Shown one piece after another: positions 24,851 through 34,150 of a DNA stretch of 64,000 nucleotides. A program made the position numbers and the translations under genes. The notes beneath the pieces were generated by a model that searched no databases, was not told where the DNA came from, and was given only the letters and a program-made list of their open reading frames with translations. This DNA is from Falsihalocynthiibacter arcticus. Its GTDB lineage: Bacteria; Pseudomonadota; Alphaproteobacteria; Rhodobacterales; Rhodobacteraceae. The first letter of the stretch is position 1; every line of letters begins with the position of its first letter. The stretch spans positions 930,001 through 994,000 of the forward strand of contig NZ_CP014327.1 in NCBI RefSeq assembly GCF_000812665.2, written 5' to 3'.

Positions 24851-26155
24851 ATGACGATATCATCTTCCCTAAGTGCCGGCGTAGCCGGGCTTAGCGCAAA
24901 CGCAACCCGTTTGGCTACTATTTCAGATAACATCGCTAACTCTGGTACCTATGGGTACAAACGTGCGACTGCGGCTTTTCAATCCTTTGTTATTAATGGT
25001 GAGCCAGGCGCAGGCTCCTATTCCGCAGGGGGCGTTCGTGCTACCACAAGTCGTCTTATTGACGAGCGCGGTCCTCTCATTGCCACAAGCCATCCTCTAG
25101 ATATTGCCGTTTCCGGACGCGGTATGTTGCCCGTAACTGCGGAGGTTTCTATATCTGCGACTGGTGACGACCCCATGATGATGACTACCACCGGGTCCTT
25201 TCGGACAGATGCAAATGGAGTTCTAAAGACAGAAACGGGCCTCGTTCTTTTGGGCTGGCCTGCAGATGCAGATGGTACAATTCCAACATTCGCTCGGGAT
25301 ACGACGTCCGGCCTCGAACCCGTCGTCATCAATGTAAACCAGTCCGCCGGCGACCCTACTACCGCTCTCAATCTTGGTGTGAACCTTCCCGCAACAGAAA
25401 CTGAGGCCGGTTCATCCGGCGAAACCTTGCCGCTGTCCGTAGAGTATTTTGGAAACTTGGGAACTTCGGAAACACTAGGTGTAACTTTCACGCCAACGGT
25501 ACCGGGGAGTGGGTCCTCAAACGAATGGACAATGCTAATTACGGACTCGGCACAGGCTGGTGGGACGGTCGGGGAGTATACTCTGACTTTCGATGACAGT
25601 CGCGCAAATGGGGGTACGTTGCAATCCGTCGTTGCCGTTTCAGGTGGGGCATATAATGCGACCGATGGGACGCTGGACCTCGTAGTCGCGGGTGGCAATT
25701 TGGAAATGACCATTGGAACGCTTGGGGATCCAAACGGCTTGACCCAGCTTTCAGACAGTTTTGCGCCGACATCCATTACGAAAGACGGCTCACCAGTGGG
25801 CAACCTGACATCAGTGGAGATTGACGCCAATGGCTATATCAACGCGACCTACGATACAGGTTTCACCCGGACGATTTATCAGGTTCCCTTGGTTGACGTG
25901 GCAAACCCTAATGCTTTGACGTCCCTTAACAATCAAGCATTTCAAGTATCGCCAAACTCAGGTTCATTTTTCCTTTGGGATGCTGGTGACGGCCCAACCG
26001 GCGAGGTTTCCGGATTTGCGCGTGAGGGCTCAACTACAGATGTCGCAGGCGAGCTCACGAACTTGATCCAAACCCAACGAGCCTATTCTTCAAATGCGAA
26101 AGTCATCCAAACCGTCGACGAAATGTTGCAAGAGACGACCAACATTAAGCGATAG
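24851..26155 (+). CDS. flgE: Flagellar hook protein FlgE
   Basis: The hook subunit, 434 residues. The N-terminal rod/hook signature is present (SLSAGVAGLSANATRL then ISDNIANSGTYGYKRA). The C-terminal helix that packs against it reads LTNLIQTQRAYSSNAKVIQT then VDEMLQET. The middle is acidic, Thr/Gly-rich and low in lysine, as in exposed hook domains of marine alphaproteobacteria. The start at 24851 matches the conserved N-terminus. The gene is first in a tight run with flgK, flgL and flgI and probably shares their promoter. Confidence 0.95.
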   Translation: MTISSSLSAGVAGLSANATRLATISDNIANSGTYGYKRATAAFQSFVINGEPGAGSYSAGGVRATTSRLIDERGPLIATSHPLDIAVSGRGMLPVTAEVSISATGDDPMMMTTTGSFRTDANGVLKTETGLVLLGWPADADGTIPTFARDTTSGLEPVVINVNQSAGDPTTALNLGVNLPATETEAGSSGETLPLSVEYFGNLGTSETLGVTFTPTVPGSGSSNEWTMLITDSAQAGGTVGEYTLTFDDSRANGGTLQSVVAVSGGAYNATDGTLDLVVAGGNLEMTIGTLGDPNGLTQLSDSFAPTSITKDGSPVGNLTSVEIDANGYINATYDTGFTRTIYQVPLVDVANPNALTSLNNQAFQVSPNSGSFFLWDAGDGPTGEVSGFAREGSTTDVAGELTNLIQTQRAYSSNAKVIQTVDEMLQETTNIKR

Positions 26156-26181
26156 TCGGGGGAAATGAGTGAGGAAAAGCA

Positions 26182-27630
26182 ATGAGTTTAACATCTTCAT
26201 TTTCGAACGCTCTGAGTGGGCTTTCGGCTTCATCGCGAGCCGCACAAGTCGTTTCCTCAAACATTGCCAACTCCCTCACCGAGGGATACGCAACCCGCAG
26301 ACTCGAGCTCTCTTCCCAGTCATTGGCTGGGAATGGGGCTGGGGTGCAAATCGAAGGCATATTTCGAAATGTTGACTCCGGCCTCATTTCTGATCGTCGG
26401 GTGGCGCAAGCGGAATTGGGAAACGCTTCTGTATTAAGCGAGTTCCTTGGCGAACTAGAGCGGACAATTGGCATTCCTGAGGACGCGGGCTCCCTAAATC
26501 AGGAAATCAGTGCCCTTGAAACCGCACTCATAGAGGCCTCTAGTCGGCCGGATTCCACGCCGCGATTAAATGCCGTCTTGATTGCGGCAAATGATGTGAC
26601 GCAAAAATTCAAAACCGTGTCTGATGACATACAGAACATGCGAATGTCCGCAGACCATGAAATTGGTGCGCAGGTGGCGTTTCTCAATGATAGTTTACAA
26701 AAGATTGAAGAGCTAAACGACCACATTCTTGCGCAAACATCTTCTGGTCATGATGCCACCGGTTTGATGGATCAACGGCAGGCCATGATTGACCAGATTG
26801 CCGAAATTGTTCCATTAAAAGAGGTGGCACGCGACAGGAACACAGTTGCCCTTTTCACCACCGGAGGCGCAGTGCTCCTTGACGGCCGTGCTGGTGAGTT
26901 TCAGTTCGCTGGCGTCAGCACAATCGTTCCTCAAATGACGCTCGAATCAGGGGCGCTCTCGGGGATTTCGCTCAACGGGTACCCGATTGATACAACCGCC
27001 GAACGAAACAGCATCAATGGTGGTTCCCTCGCTTCGTTGTTCGAAGTCCGGGATGAAATCGCCGTTCTGGCACAATCAGATCTCGATGCCATTGCACGCA
27101 ATCTTGTCGAGCGATTTTCCGACCCTGCTGTAGACAACACGACTGCAGGGGGTCTCTTCACCGATTCTGGGGCAGCCTTTAACCCCTTGAATGAGTCTGC
27201 ACTTTCCACTCGTTTGGCGCTAGCAGCATCTGTTGACCCAGCCCAAGGGGGCGAAGTGTGGCGCTTAAGAGATGGTCTTGGTGCAGTAACTGCAGGTGAG
27301 GTTGGTGATGCGTCAAAGCTTCAAGCCATGATTGATGCCCTGCGCTCCCCAATTGCACCAGCTTCGGGCAGTTTTGCGTCGTCAGCACGCTCATTGAATG
27401 ACCTATCGGCCGATTTTCTTTCGTCCATTGGGGTGCAAAGACAGTCGCGTGAAAGTGACGTTAGTTTTGCAGCCACAAAAACAACCGCGCTGCAATCGCA
27501 GGAGAAGGCATATGGAGTCGACTCCGATCAGGAAATGCAAAAACTTCTTCTTGTTGAGCGTAGTTATGCCGCGAATGCCAAGGTTATTCAGTCGATTGAC
27601 CAAATGCTCGACTTATTGATGGGGCTTTAA
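26182..27630 (+). CDS. flgK: Flagellar hook-associated protein 1 FlgK
   Basis: The hook-filament junction protein, 482 residues. Its N-terminus (SLTSSFSNALSGLSASSRAAQ, then VVSSNIANSLTEGYATR) and C-terminus (LLLVERSYAANAKVIQSID) carry the paired helices typical of axial proteins. The AGGAAA ribosome-binding site precedes the ATG. It starts 26 bp after flgE and ends 3 bp before flgL, so it is in the same transcription unit. Confidence 0.94.
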   Translation: MSLTSSFSNALSGLSASSRAAQVVSSNIANSLTEGYATRRLELSSQSLAGNGAGVQIEGIFRNVDSGLISDRRVAQAELGNASVLSEFLGELERTIGIPEDAGSLNQEISALETALIEASSRPDSTPRLNAVLIAANDVTQKFKTVSDDIQNMRMSADHEIGAQVAFLNDSLQKIEELNDHILAQTSSGHDATGLMDQRQAMIDQIAEIVPLKEVARDRNTVALFTTGGAVLLDGRAGEFQFAGVSTIVPQMTLESGALSGISLNGYPIDTTAERNSINGGSLASLFEVRDEIAVLAQSDLDAIARNLVERFSDPAVDNTTAGGLFTDSGAAFNPLNESALSTRLALAASVDPAQGGEVWRLRDGLGAVTAGEVGDASKLQAMIDALRSPIAPASGSFASSARSLNDLSADFLSSIGVQRQSRESDVSFAATKTTALQSQEKAYGVDSDQEMQKLLLVERSYAANAKVIQSIDQMLDLLMGL

Positions 27631-27633
27631 AAT

Positions 27634-28644
27634 ATGATGTTTTCCTCATTTGGTGATCAAGCGCGCACTTTCATGCTTAGCCGTCAGAACGCACAGCTCA
27701 AGACAGAAATGGATAGGCTCTCCCTTGAGCTTTCTAGCGGAAGAGTCGCCGATACCTCCAAGGCTGTTCGCGGGGATTTCACTGGTTTAAGTGAAATTGA
27801 AGAAGCGGCGGCTTCCCTGGGCGCGTATAAAACCGCGAATTCGGAAGCGGCATTATTCGTGGAGAATGCGCAGTCAGTTCTTGGCTTCATTCAAGGGTTA
27901 ACTGGTGAGGCGGCGCCAGCGCTCCTTATGGCCTCAAATACCAACAACAATGAACTCGTTGACGCCACCACCTCCGATATCAAACAGAAATTCGAGTCTG
28001 TAGTTTCCGCTCTAAATACTCAAACAACAGGCCGAGCACTATTTTCCGGAAGGGCGACTGACACAGCCGCTCTTGCTTCCGTGGACGATATGCTCGCGGA
28101 TTTAACACCACTTCTTGCAACCGAAACAACGGCGGCCGGGGCGCTTGCAGTTATTGATTCTTGGTTTGACGACGCGGGTGGGGGGTTCGAGACAATTGGG
28201 TATACGGGCTCACAGACCACACTCTCGCCATTTAAGATTGGTCCGGGGCGAGAAGCACATTTTGAAATTACAGCAGCCGATCCCGGAATTCGAGGTGTAT
28301 TGAAAGGTCTTGCCATCGCGGCTCTCATTTCCGAGGGGACTATGAGTGCCTTCGCCTCCGAAAGGCAAATCCTCCTTCAAAGTGCTGGCGAGGCCCTTTT
28401 GTCAAATGAGAACGAAATATCAGGCTTAAGAGCAGCAACGGGCACTGCCGAAGCCCATATCGACGAAATGCGCGTTCAGAACGAAACAGAAATACACGCG
28501 TTGGATTTGGCGCGCACGAGAGTACTGGGAGCCGACCCCTACACTGCAGCGACGGAACTTGAAGCGGTGCAAATTCAACTCGAGACGCTTTACACAGTAA
28601 CTGCGCGACTATCGCGCCTAAATCTAGTGGACTTTTTAAGATGA
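27634..28644 (+). CDS. flgL: Flagellar hook-associated protein 3 FlgL
   Basis: The second hook-filament junction protein, 336 residues, related to flagellin. The N-terminal coiled-coil (LKTEMDRLSLELSSGRVAD) and the C-terminal coiled-coil (ATELEAVQIQLETLYTVTAR) follow the flagellin plan, with a short central domain. There is no clear ribosome-binding site of its own. The start lies 3 bp after the flgK stop, so translation probably depends on coupling. The stop overlaps the flgI start by 4 bp. Confidence 0.92.
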   Translation: MMFSSFGDQARTFMLSRQNAQLKTEMDRLSLELSSGRVADTSKAVRGDFTGLSEIEEAAASLGAYKTANSEAALFVENAQSVLGFIQGLTGEAAPALLMASNTNNNELVDATTSDIKQKFESVVSALNTQTTGRALFSGRATDTAALASVDDMLADLTPLLATETTAAGALAVIDSWFDDAGGGFETIGYTGSQTTLSPFKIGPGREAHFEITAADPGIRGVLKGLAIAALISEGTMSAFASERQILLQSAGEALLSNENEISGLRAATGTAEAHIDEMRVQNETEIHALDLARTRVLGADPYTAATELEAVQIQLETLYTVTARLSRLNLVDFLR

Positions 28645-29750
28645 TCAGAAGAATTCTGGCACTTTTTACTATCCTACTGGTGAGTTCAACCGGCCTCACC
28701 CATGCATCACCCGTCAGGATTAAAGATCTGGTTGAGTTTGATGGCGTCCGAAGTAACGACCTTGTTGGTTATGGATTAGTTGTTGGCCTAGATGGTACCG
28801 GCGACGGACTAAGAAACGCTCCCTTTACAGAAGAAATTATGTCAAACATCCTCGAGAGGCTTGGGGTAAATGTAACCGGTGAACAATTCCGACCTAAGAA
28901 TGTTGCCGGTGTATTTGTAACAGCTACCCTCCCGCCGTTTGCAAGAGCGGGCAGTATGATTGACGTAACTGTTTCCACAATGGGCGACGCAAAGAGCCTC
29001 GCTGGTGGCACGCTTGTTATGACACCGTTGAACGCCGCAGACGGTGAAATCTACGTGGTCAGTCAAGGCTCGATTATTGCTGGAGGGGCTTTCGCAGAAG
29101 GAGAGTCAGCGAGCATAACGCGGGGCGTACCTACTTCAGGTACAATTCCAGCTGGAGGAAGGGTTGAACGCGAAATTGATTTTAACTTTGCTGCCATCAA
29201 ACAAATGCGGCTTGCACTTCGCACGCCGGACTTTACAACAGCCGAGCGGATCGAGAGGGCGATTAATAGGGAATTCGGTCGCAGGGTCGCGTTAATGCTG
29301 GATGCAGGAACCGTGCAAATTGATATTCCTGCCACTAAAATGGCCTCCGCAGCTCATGCAATTGGGCGCATAGAAAACGTTGATGTGGAGCCACAAAGAA
29401 AAGCCCGCGTTGTGGTCGACCAGCGATCTGGCACGATCGTTATGGGCGAGGATGTTAGAATTAGCAGAGTTGCCGTGTCACAGGGAAACCTAACCATTCG
29501 CATTCAGGAAGAACCTCTCGTTGCGCAACCAAACCCGTTTTCAGATGGGCGGGAAGTCGTTGTTCCCCGTACAAATATTGATGTACGACAGGATCCAATA
29601 ACAGGATTAGCCGAAGTGTCGGGCGGAACCTCTCTCTCGGAAGTCGTTCAAGGGTTGAACGCCTTAGGAGTTTCTTCGCGGGATCTTATAGATATTCTAA
29701 AAACAATTAAGGCTGCCGGTGCCCTGCATGCGGAGTTCATTGTGAATTAG
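28641..29750 (+). CDS. flgI: Flagellar P-ring protein FlgI
   Basis: Periplasmic ring protein around the flagellar rod, 369 residues. A signal peptide ends near THASP. The mature N-terminus has the family signature VRIKDLVEFDGVRSNDLVGY then GLVVGLDGTGDG. VAGVFVTATLPPFARAGS and a C-terminal LVEGLNALG-type segment (here VVQGLNALGVSSRDLIDIL) also match. It overlaps flgL by 4 bp (ATGA) and is the last gene of the run. No terminator is evident in the short gap to the convergent acyltransferase. Confidence 0.96.
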   Translation: MIRRILALFTILLVSSTGLTHASPVRIKDLVEFDGVRSNDLVGYGLVVGLDGTGDGLRNAPFTEEIMSNILERLGVNVTGEQFRPKNVAGVFVTATLPPFARAGSMIDVTVSTMGDAKSLAGGTLVMTPLNAADGEIYVVSQGSIIAGGAFAEGESASITRGVPTSGTIPAGGRVEREIDFNFAAIKQMRLALRTPDFTTAERIERAINREFGRRVALMLDAGTVQIDIPATKMASAAHAIGRIENVDVEPQRKARVVVDQRSGTIVMGEDVRISRVAVSQGNLTIRIQEEPLVAQPNPFSDGREVVVPRTNIDVRQDPITGLAEVSGGTSLSEVVQGLNALGVSSRDLIDILKTIKAAGALHAEFIVN

Positions 29751-29782
29751 ATCAATCACGGGACAGCAAACACCTGAATGCC

Positions 29783-30700
29783 CTACTCCGGCGAACCTGC
29801 GGCTTTCCATCGGCGATGAATCCACAACCATTGGTCCATGTTTTCCCGAACCCTTTTCTCAAGACTATCATTTAGAGCCTGTGTCATCTCTTCGGCACTT
29901 CCAATCGGGACAGGTTCTTCAAGTTCAATTCGAAAATTCAACCCGTCTTCTTGGCGGATCGCGTAACAGGGTATTAAAACAGCGTTGTATTTTAGGGCCA
30001 ACTGCGCAGCAGAAAGCGCGGTTTGCGCAGGTTGCCCGAAAAAAGTGAGCGGTGCACCTTGTCCCATATGCTGGTCAATCAAGATCGCCAGAGTTCCCCC
30101 AGAGCGCAAAAACTTAACCATCTGCGCCATTCCGCGACGCCCACGCTGAAAGAGAGGCTGCCCGATTTTAGAAATGGTCGACACATAGTAATCATTAAAG
30201 AACGCGTTTTTCATGGGACGATAGAGACCCCCAACATCAAAGCCCTGGTCAATCATTTTCGCGCGAACGACATCATAATTTCCAAAATGCCCCGAAACAA
30301 GAATCGCGGATTGCTTTGATACGCGCGCCTTTTCAAGAGCTTCAAGTCCTGGTCCATTGAGTGTTGTTTTCCGCGCAATTTCCAAAAACTCGCCCGGAGA
30401 AAACAACTCGATCATCGTGCGCCCAAAATTTTCTGGCACAGCACGAGTTAAACGCTCTTTTTCGACGGGATCAATATTAGGGAGCACAAGATCAAGATTT
30501 ACGCGGATTCGGCGCCGGTATCCAGCGACAGGGGCGACAATATGTTTAAAAAACCAGCCACCAATTCGAATTCTCAATGGATAGGGCACGAGGTGCAACA
30601 CCGCCAAAATGATCCGAATAAACCAAAACAACAGACGATCCCGAAACGGGCCATCTGGCTTTGGAGCAGCCGTGGTTTCGTGTAGGTTCTCTTGCGACAT
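29783..30700 (-). CDS. Lipid A biosynthesis-type acyltransferase (LpxL/HtrB family)
   Basis: A membrane-associated acyltransferase of 305 residues. A hydrophobic segment lies near residues 27-45 (LLFWFIRIILAVLHLVPYPL). The catalytic His-x4-Asp motif is HFGNYD, and other family blocks are FQRGRRG-like and GTLAILIDQHMGQGAPLTFFG. It probably adds a secondary acyl chain to lipid A or an ornithine-lipid-type acceptor; which one cannot be told. The start at 30700 is chosen because the upstream in-frame ATGs give an atypical charged leader. It diverges from pseF and converges with flgI. Confidence 0.85.
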   Translation of the reverse strand: MSQENLHETTAAPKPDGPFRDRLLFWFIRIILAVLHLVPYPLRIRIGGWFFKHIVAPVAGYRRRIRVNLDLVLPNIDPVEKERLTRAVPENFGRTMIELFSPGEFLEIARKTTLNGPGLEALEKARVSKQSAILVSGHFGNYDVVRAKMIDQGFDVGGLYRPMKNAFFNDYYVSTISKIGQPLFQRGRRGMAQMVKFLRSGGTLAILIDQHMGQGAPLTFFGQPAQTALSAAQLALKYNAVLIPCYAIRQEDGLNFRIELEEPVPIGSAEEMTQALNDSLEKRVRENMDQWLWIHRRWKAAGSPE

Positions 30701-30853
30701 GGGGCGATCACTTCTTTTTCTTTCAACGCTATATACCTGAAACATCCGCTGTTCCAAGGCAATTGAGCGCCCGCGTTCTGCACCTTGTTCCGTGAAACAG
30801 GATATGATCTATTGCTGTCAACGACTTGAGATTAAAACCAAAGGAAGTTCGCA

Positions 30854-31570
30854 GTGCACGAAAAGGCCATAGCAATTCTTCCTGCGCGGGGTGGATCAAA
30901 GCGCATTCCGCGGAAAAACATTCTTGATTTCCATGGGAAACCAGCAATCGGATGGCCGATTCAGGCTGCCCAACAGAGTTCATGTTTTGACCGAGTTATT
31001 GTAACGACGGATGATGCCGAAATCGCCCGAGTCTCTCAAACTCTGGGGGCCGAAGTTCCCTTTTTGCGGGACTCTACCTTGGCCGACGATTTCACGGGAA
31101 CGACGGATGTGATCCGTGATGCGGTGGAGAAATTGAACCTCCCACCAAAAACACTTGTATGCTGCATATACCCGACGGCACTCTTTCTTTCGGGAAATGA
31201 CCTTGCCAGAGGGAAAGACCAGTTGACCGAGAATGTTAACTGGGTTTTGTCTCTTGGCGAATATGCCACGCCGATTGACCGCGCATATGGAATGATCGAT
31301 GCAACAGGGCGAGTCGCAGCAAGGAACCCCGAGAAAATGCCCATGCGTTCCCAAGATTTGGAACCCGCGTACTTTGACGCGGGGCAGTTCTATTGGGCCC
31401 GAGCAGAAACTTGGCTCGATAAAAACGCGCGCGTTTGGGACGGAGCAGCTTCGGTGATTTTGCCGCCGGAACGGTGTATCGACATAGACACGCCTACAGA
31501 TTGGCGTCGCGCCGAGCATCAGTTTGCCCTTTTGGAAATGGAGAAAAATGCGTCTTCTCATCCGGACTGA
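30854..31570 (+). CDS. pseF: Pseudaminic acid cytidylyltransferase PseF
   Basis: Activates pseudaminic acid with CTP to CMP-pseudaminic acid, the last step before transfer. The 238-residue protein has the nucleotide-binding N-terminus LPARGGSKRIPRKNI, the DAGQFYW segment typical of PseF, and an acidic DIDTPTDW near the C-terminus for metal binding. Translation begins at GTG 30854 with AAGGAAG 6 bp upstream. It overlaps the next gene by 23 bp, so the pse genes on this strand form one operon. It shares a divergent promoter region with the acyltransferase gene. Confidence 0.93.
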   Translation: MHEKAIAILPARGGSKRIPRKNILDFHGKPAIGWPIQAAQQSSCFDRVIVTTDDAEIARVSQTLGAEVPFLRDSTLADDFTGTTDVIRDAVEKLNLPPKTLVCCIYPTALFLSGNDLARGKDQLTENVNWVLSLGEYATPIDRAYGMIDATGRVAARNPEKMPMRSQDLEPAYFDAGQFYWARAETWLDKNARVWDGAASVILPPERCIDIDTPTDWRRAEHQFALLEMEKNASSHPD

Positions 31571-33111
31571 CGGCGATACGATCATTGGTGGCGGTCATGT
31601 CATGCGGTGCCTAACATTGGCGAACGAGGCGACGGCGCGCGGGCACCACGTTGAATTTGTTATGGCTGCAAGGCTCAATACCATGTCACAACGGGTTCGG
31701 GATTCTGGCTTCAAGGTCCACGATATCAGTCCAAGTTCGCCTCCCCCCCATGACCCGGCGGGCCCTGCCCACAGCAATTGGCTGGCGACTTCATGGCAAG
31801 AGGACGCACGGGCGACGGCTGAGGCCGCCCAGAAATTCGACCCCGACTGGATCATTTGGGATCACTATGGGCTGGATGCACGCTGGACCCACGAAGTTCG
31901 AAGCGCGACGTCTACCGCGCAATTCATGGCGATCGACGATTTGGATGACCGCGCGTTGGGGTCCGAGCGTGTTCTTGATCAAACTCGAATGTCAGAAACG
32001 GCGCGCCTCAATCCCGCCGATGCCACACTTACAGGTGCCAGTTTTGCCCTTCTTAGACCCGAATTCGCTGCATTGCGGCCCACGGCCCTCGCCGGTCGAA
32101 ATGATACCGTCACACGCATCCTTATTGCGCCGGGTATGGTCGACGGCTCTGGATTGGCCCCCCGCACTGCGAGCGCTCGCCGCATTTCCTGATATCGAAG
32201 TCGAAGTGGTTATGGGATCTTCAAGCCAAACCGTAACCGAGGTTGAAACTCTTTTGGCGACACGTCCAATGGCAACGCTCGCTTTGGATGCCGACAACAT
32301 GGCCGAGCGCATGGCGCTGGCCGATTTATGTATCGGAGCGGGAGGCATGACAAGCTGGGAGCGTTGCTGTCTCGGCCTTCCCGCTATGGCCATTTGTACC
32401 GCGGACAACCAGAAAGCCGTGCTCGACGCCCTTGATCGCGCGGGGGCCGTGACTGCGCTTTCCTTGGAGCAAGCCCGCAATCCCAACATATTACACCACG
32501 CCCTCATCCGGACAATTTCCAAGTGCCAAAATATGTCGAAAGCAGCCGCTGGGTTGTGTGACGGTTTGGGGGCTGGACGCGTGATGGACGTGCTTGATGC
32601 AAAGCTGAGGCCAATGGAATTGGGCGATACCAAAACGTTATTTGAGTGGCGAAACCAATCGCATATTCGTGCTGCCAGCCTCGACACGGATGAACTTGTT
32701 TGGAGCGATCACGAAAGCTGGATGCAGAAAACCTCGCGCGGAAACGAAGGTCTGTGGATGATCTATAGCGAAGGCTCGCGCGATTTAGGACACGTGAATG
32801 CGCAAATCGTGGCCGGAAAAACCTGGTCGTGGGGGTTTTATGTGGGCGCGGAAAATCCGCCACGCGGTGCCGGACAACGTATGTTGGCGGCCTTCCTGAA
32901 GGTTCTGTTCGATCGGCGGGATGTTATCGCACTTGAAGCAAAAGTCCGCGTTGAAAACACACGTTCAATTGCCTTGCACAAGCGGTTCGGATTTCGTCAA
33001 ATAGGCGACGATGATCCTCAAGTCCTTGCGTTCCGACTTGACCGATGCGATGTGAAATTGGCCGCGGGTTTCTGGCAGCCAGTCAAAGGAGAAAACAGCG
33101 ATGCACCCTAA
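31548..33111 (+). pseudogene. pseG: PseG-PseH fusion (sugar-nucleotide hydrolase + N-acetyltransferase), frameshifted
   Basis: The N-terminal part is PseG, which removes UDP from the 2,4-diacetamido-trideoxy-altrose intermediate (RTDGDTIIGGGHVMRC near the start; IGAGGMTSWERCCLGLP later). The C-terminal part (from about 32,590) is a GNAT acetyltransferase like PseH (LRPMELGDTKTLFEWRNQ; acetyl-CoA loop GAGQRML). The reading frame breaks inside PseG. Frame one, from the ATG at 31548, stops at 32190-32192. The rest is open one base later, as far as 33111. Deleting one C from the six at 32158-32163 joins the halves into a 520-residue protein with a natural-looking junction (VDGSGLAP-ALRALAAF). So it is either a sequencing error or a true one-base insertion. 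Confidence 0.88.
32158..32163 (+). other. C6 homopolymer, site of the pseG frameshift
   Basis: Six consecutive C bases mark the point where the PseG reading frame must shift by one. Five C would restore it. Short mononucleotide runs are prone both to replication slippage and to sequencing error. Confidence 0.8.
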
Positions 33112-34150
33112 ATTTTCAATCGCAGGACGGTCCATTGGAACGGAGCATTCTCCTTATATCATTGCCGAATTGTCAGGCAATCATAACGGCGATCTTGATC
33201 GCGCATTGGCGTTGGTGGATGCTGCGGCAACAACGGGTGCAGATGCAGTAAAGCTGCAAACCTACACCGCCGACACGATTACAATTGATGTTGATCGCCC
33301 CGAATTTCGCATTTCAGGCGGGCTTTGGGATGGTCGCAGCCTGCATGAATTGTATCAGGAGGCCAGCACCCCTTGGGACTGGCATAAAGCCCTTTTCGCC
33401 CGCGCGAAGTCCCATAATCTGCACTGTTTTTCGTCGCCTTTTGACCCCACCGCCGTTGATTTCCTCGCTGGATTTAATGTTCCCGCCTACAAAATCGCAT
33501 CTTTTGAGCTGGTTGACACACCGCTCATTCGCAAAGTCGCCGCTCAGGGCAAACCAATGATCATGTCCACTGGAGTGGCCAATTACGCCGAAATTGAAGA
33601 CGCGTTACGCGCCGCCCGTGAGGGTGGGGCCACCGAAATTTGCCTCCTGCATTGTATCTCAGCATACCCCGCCAAACCGGAGGAAATGCGTCTCGGAACC
33701 ATTGAAGCACTGGCAAAAGCCTTTGGCGTAACTGTTGGCCTTTCCGACCACACGTTGGGATCTGCGGTCGCTGTGGCCTCGATTGCACGGGGTGCGACCG
33801 TCATCGAAAAGCACATGACCCTCGCGCGCGCCGACGGCGGACCAGATGCGGACTTCTCGCTTGAGCCAGACGAGTTTACGCAATTGGTCGCCGACTGCCG
33901 CATGGCGCACGCAGCATTGGGCGAACCACGTTTTGATCGTGCAGGCGTTGGCGGTACAAACGCGACCTTCCGGCGATCGCTTTATATCGTTGAAGACGTT
34001 GCGGAAGGCGCGGTTTTGACGGAAGCAAATCTAAGATCAATCCGCCCTGGTTTGGGCCTCGCGCCCAAACACCTGCCCAGCGCCCTTGGCAAAACGGCAA
34101 ATCGCACTCTTAAACGGGGTGAACCTTTGGCTTGGGATATGTTTTCTTAA
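33101..34150 (+). CDS. pseI: Pseudaminic acid synthase PseI
   Basis: Condenses the 2,4-diacetamido sugar with phosphoenolpyruvate to form pseudaminic acid. The 349-residue protein has a NeuB-type TIM barrel (IIAELSGNHNGDL near the N-terminus, KLQTYTADT, CFSSPFD, YKIASFE, STGVA, LHCISAYP, GLSDHT, EKHMTL). A C-terminal antifreeze-like SAF domain follows from about residue 290 (SLYIVEDVAEG). The ATG is 10 bp inside the end of the pseG-pseH gene and has its own AAAGGAG. The stop codon overlaps the stop of the convergent glycosyltransferase gene. Confidence 0.94.
   Translation: MHPKFSIAGRSIGTEHSPYIIAELSGNHNGDLDRALALVDAAATTGADAVKLQTYTADTITIDVDRPEFRISGGLWDGRSLHELYQEASTPWDWHKALFARAKSHNLHCFSSPFDPTAVDFLAGFNVPAYKIASFELVDTPLIRKVAAQGKPMIMSTGVANYAEIEDALRAAREGGATEICLLHCISAYPAKPEEMRLGTIEALAKAFGVTVGLSDHTLGSAVAVASIARGATVIEKHMTLARADGGPDADFSLEPDEFTQLVADCRMAHAALGEPRFDRAGVGGTNATFRRSLYIVEDVAEGAVLTEANLRSIRPGLGLAPKHLPSALGKTANRTLKRGEPLAWDMFS

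Noticed and set aside
25018-25830. 270-codon - strand open frame inside flgE
   Set aside because: Pro/Ser/Val-rich antisense frame without recognisable sequence; an effect of codon bias in flgE.
31651-32160. Upstream part of the second pseG-pseH frame as an independent N-terminus
   Set aside because: The translated sequence there (before about 32,160) is not family-like, while the other frame reads as PseG, so it is an out-of-frame extension.
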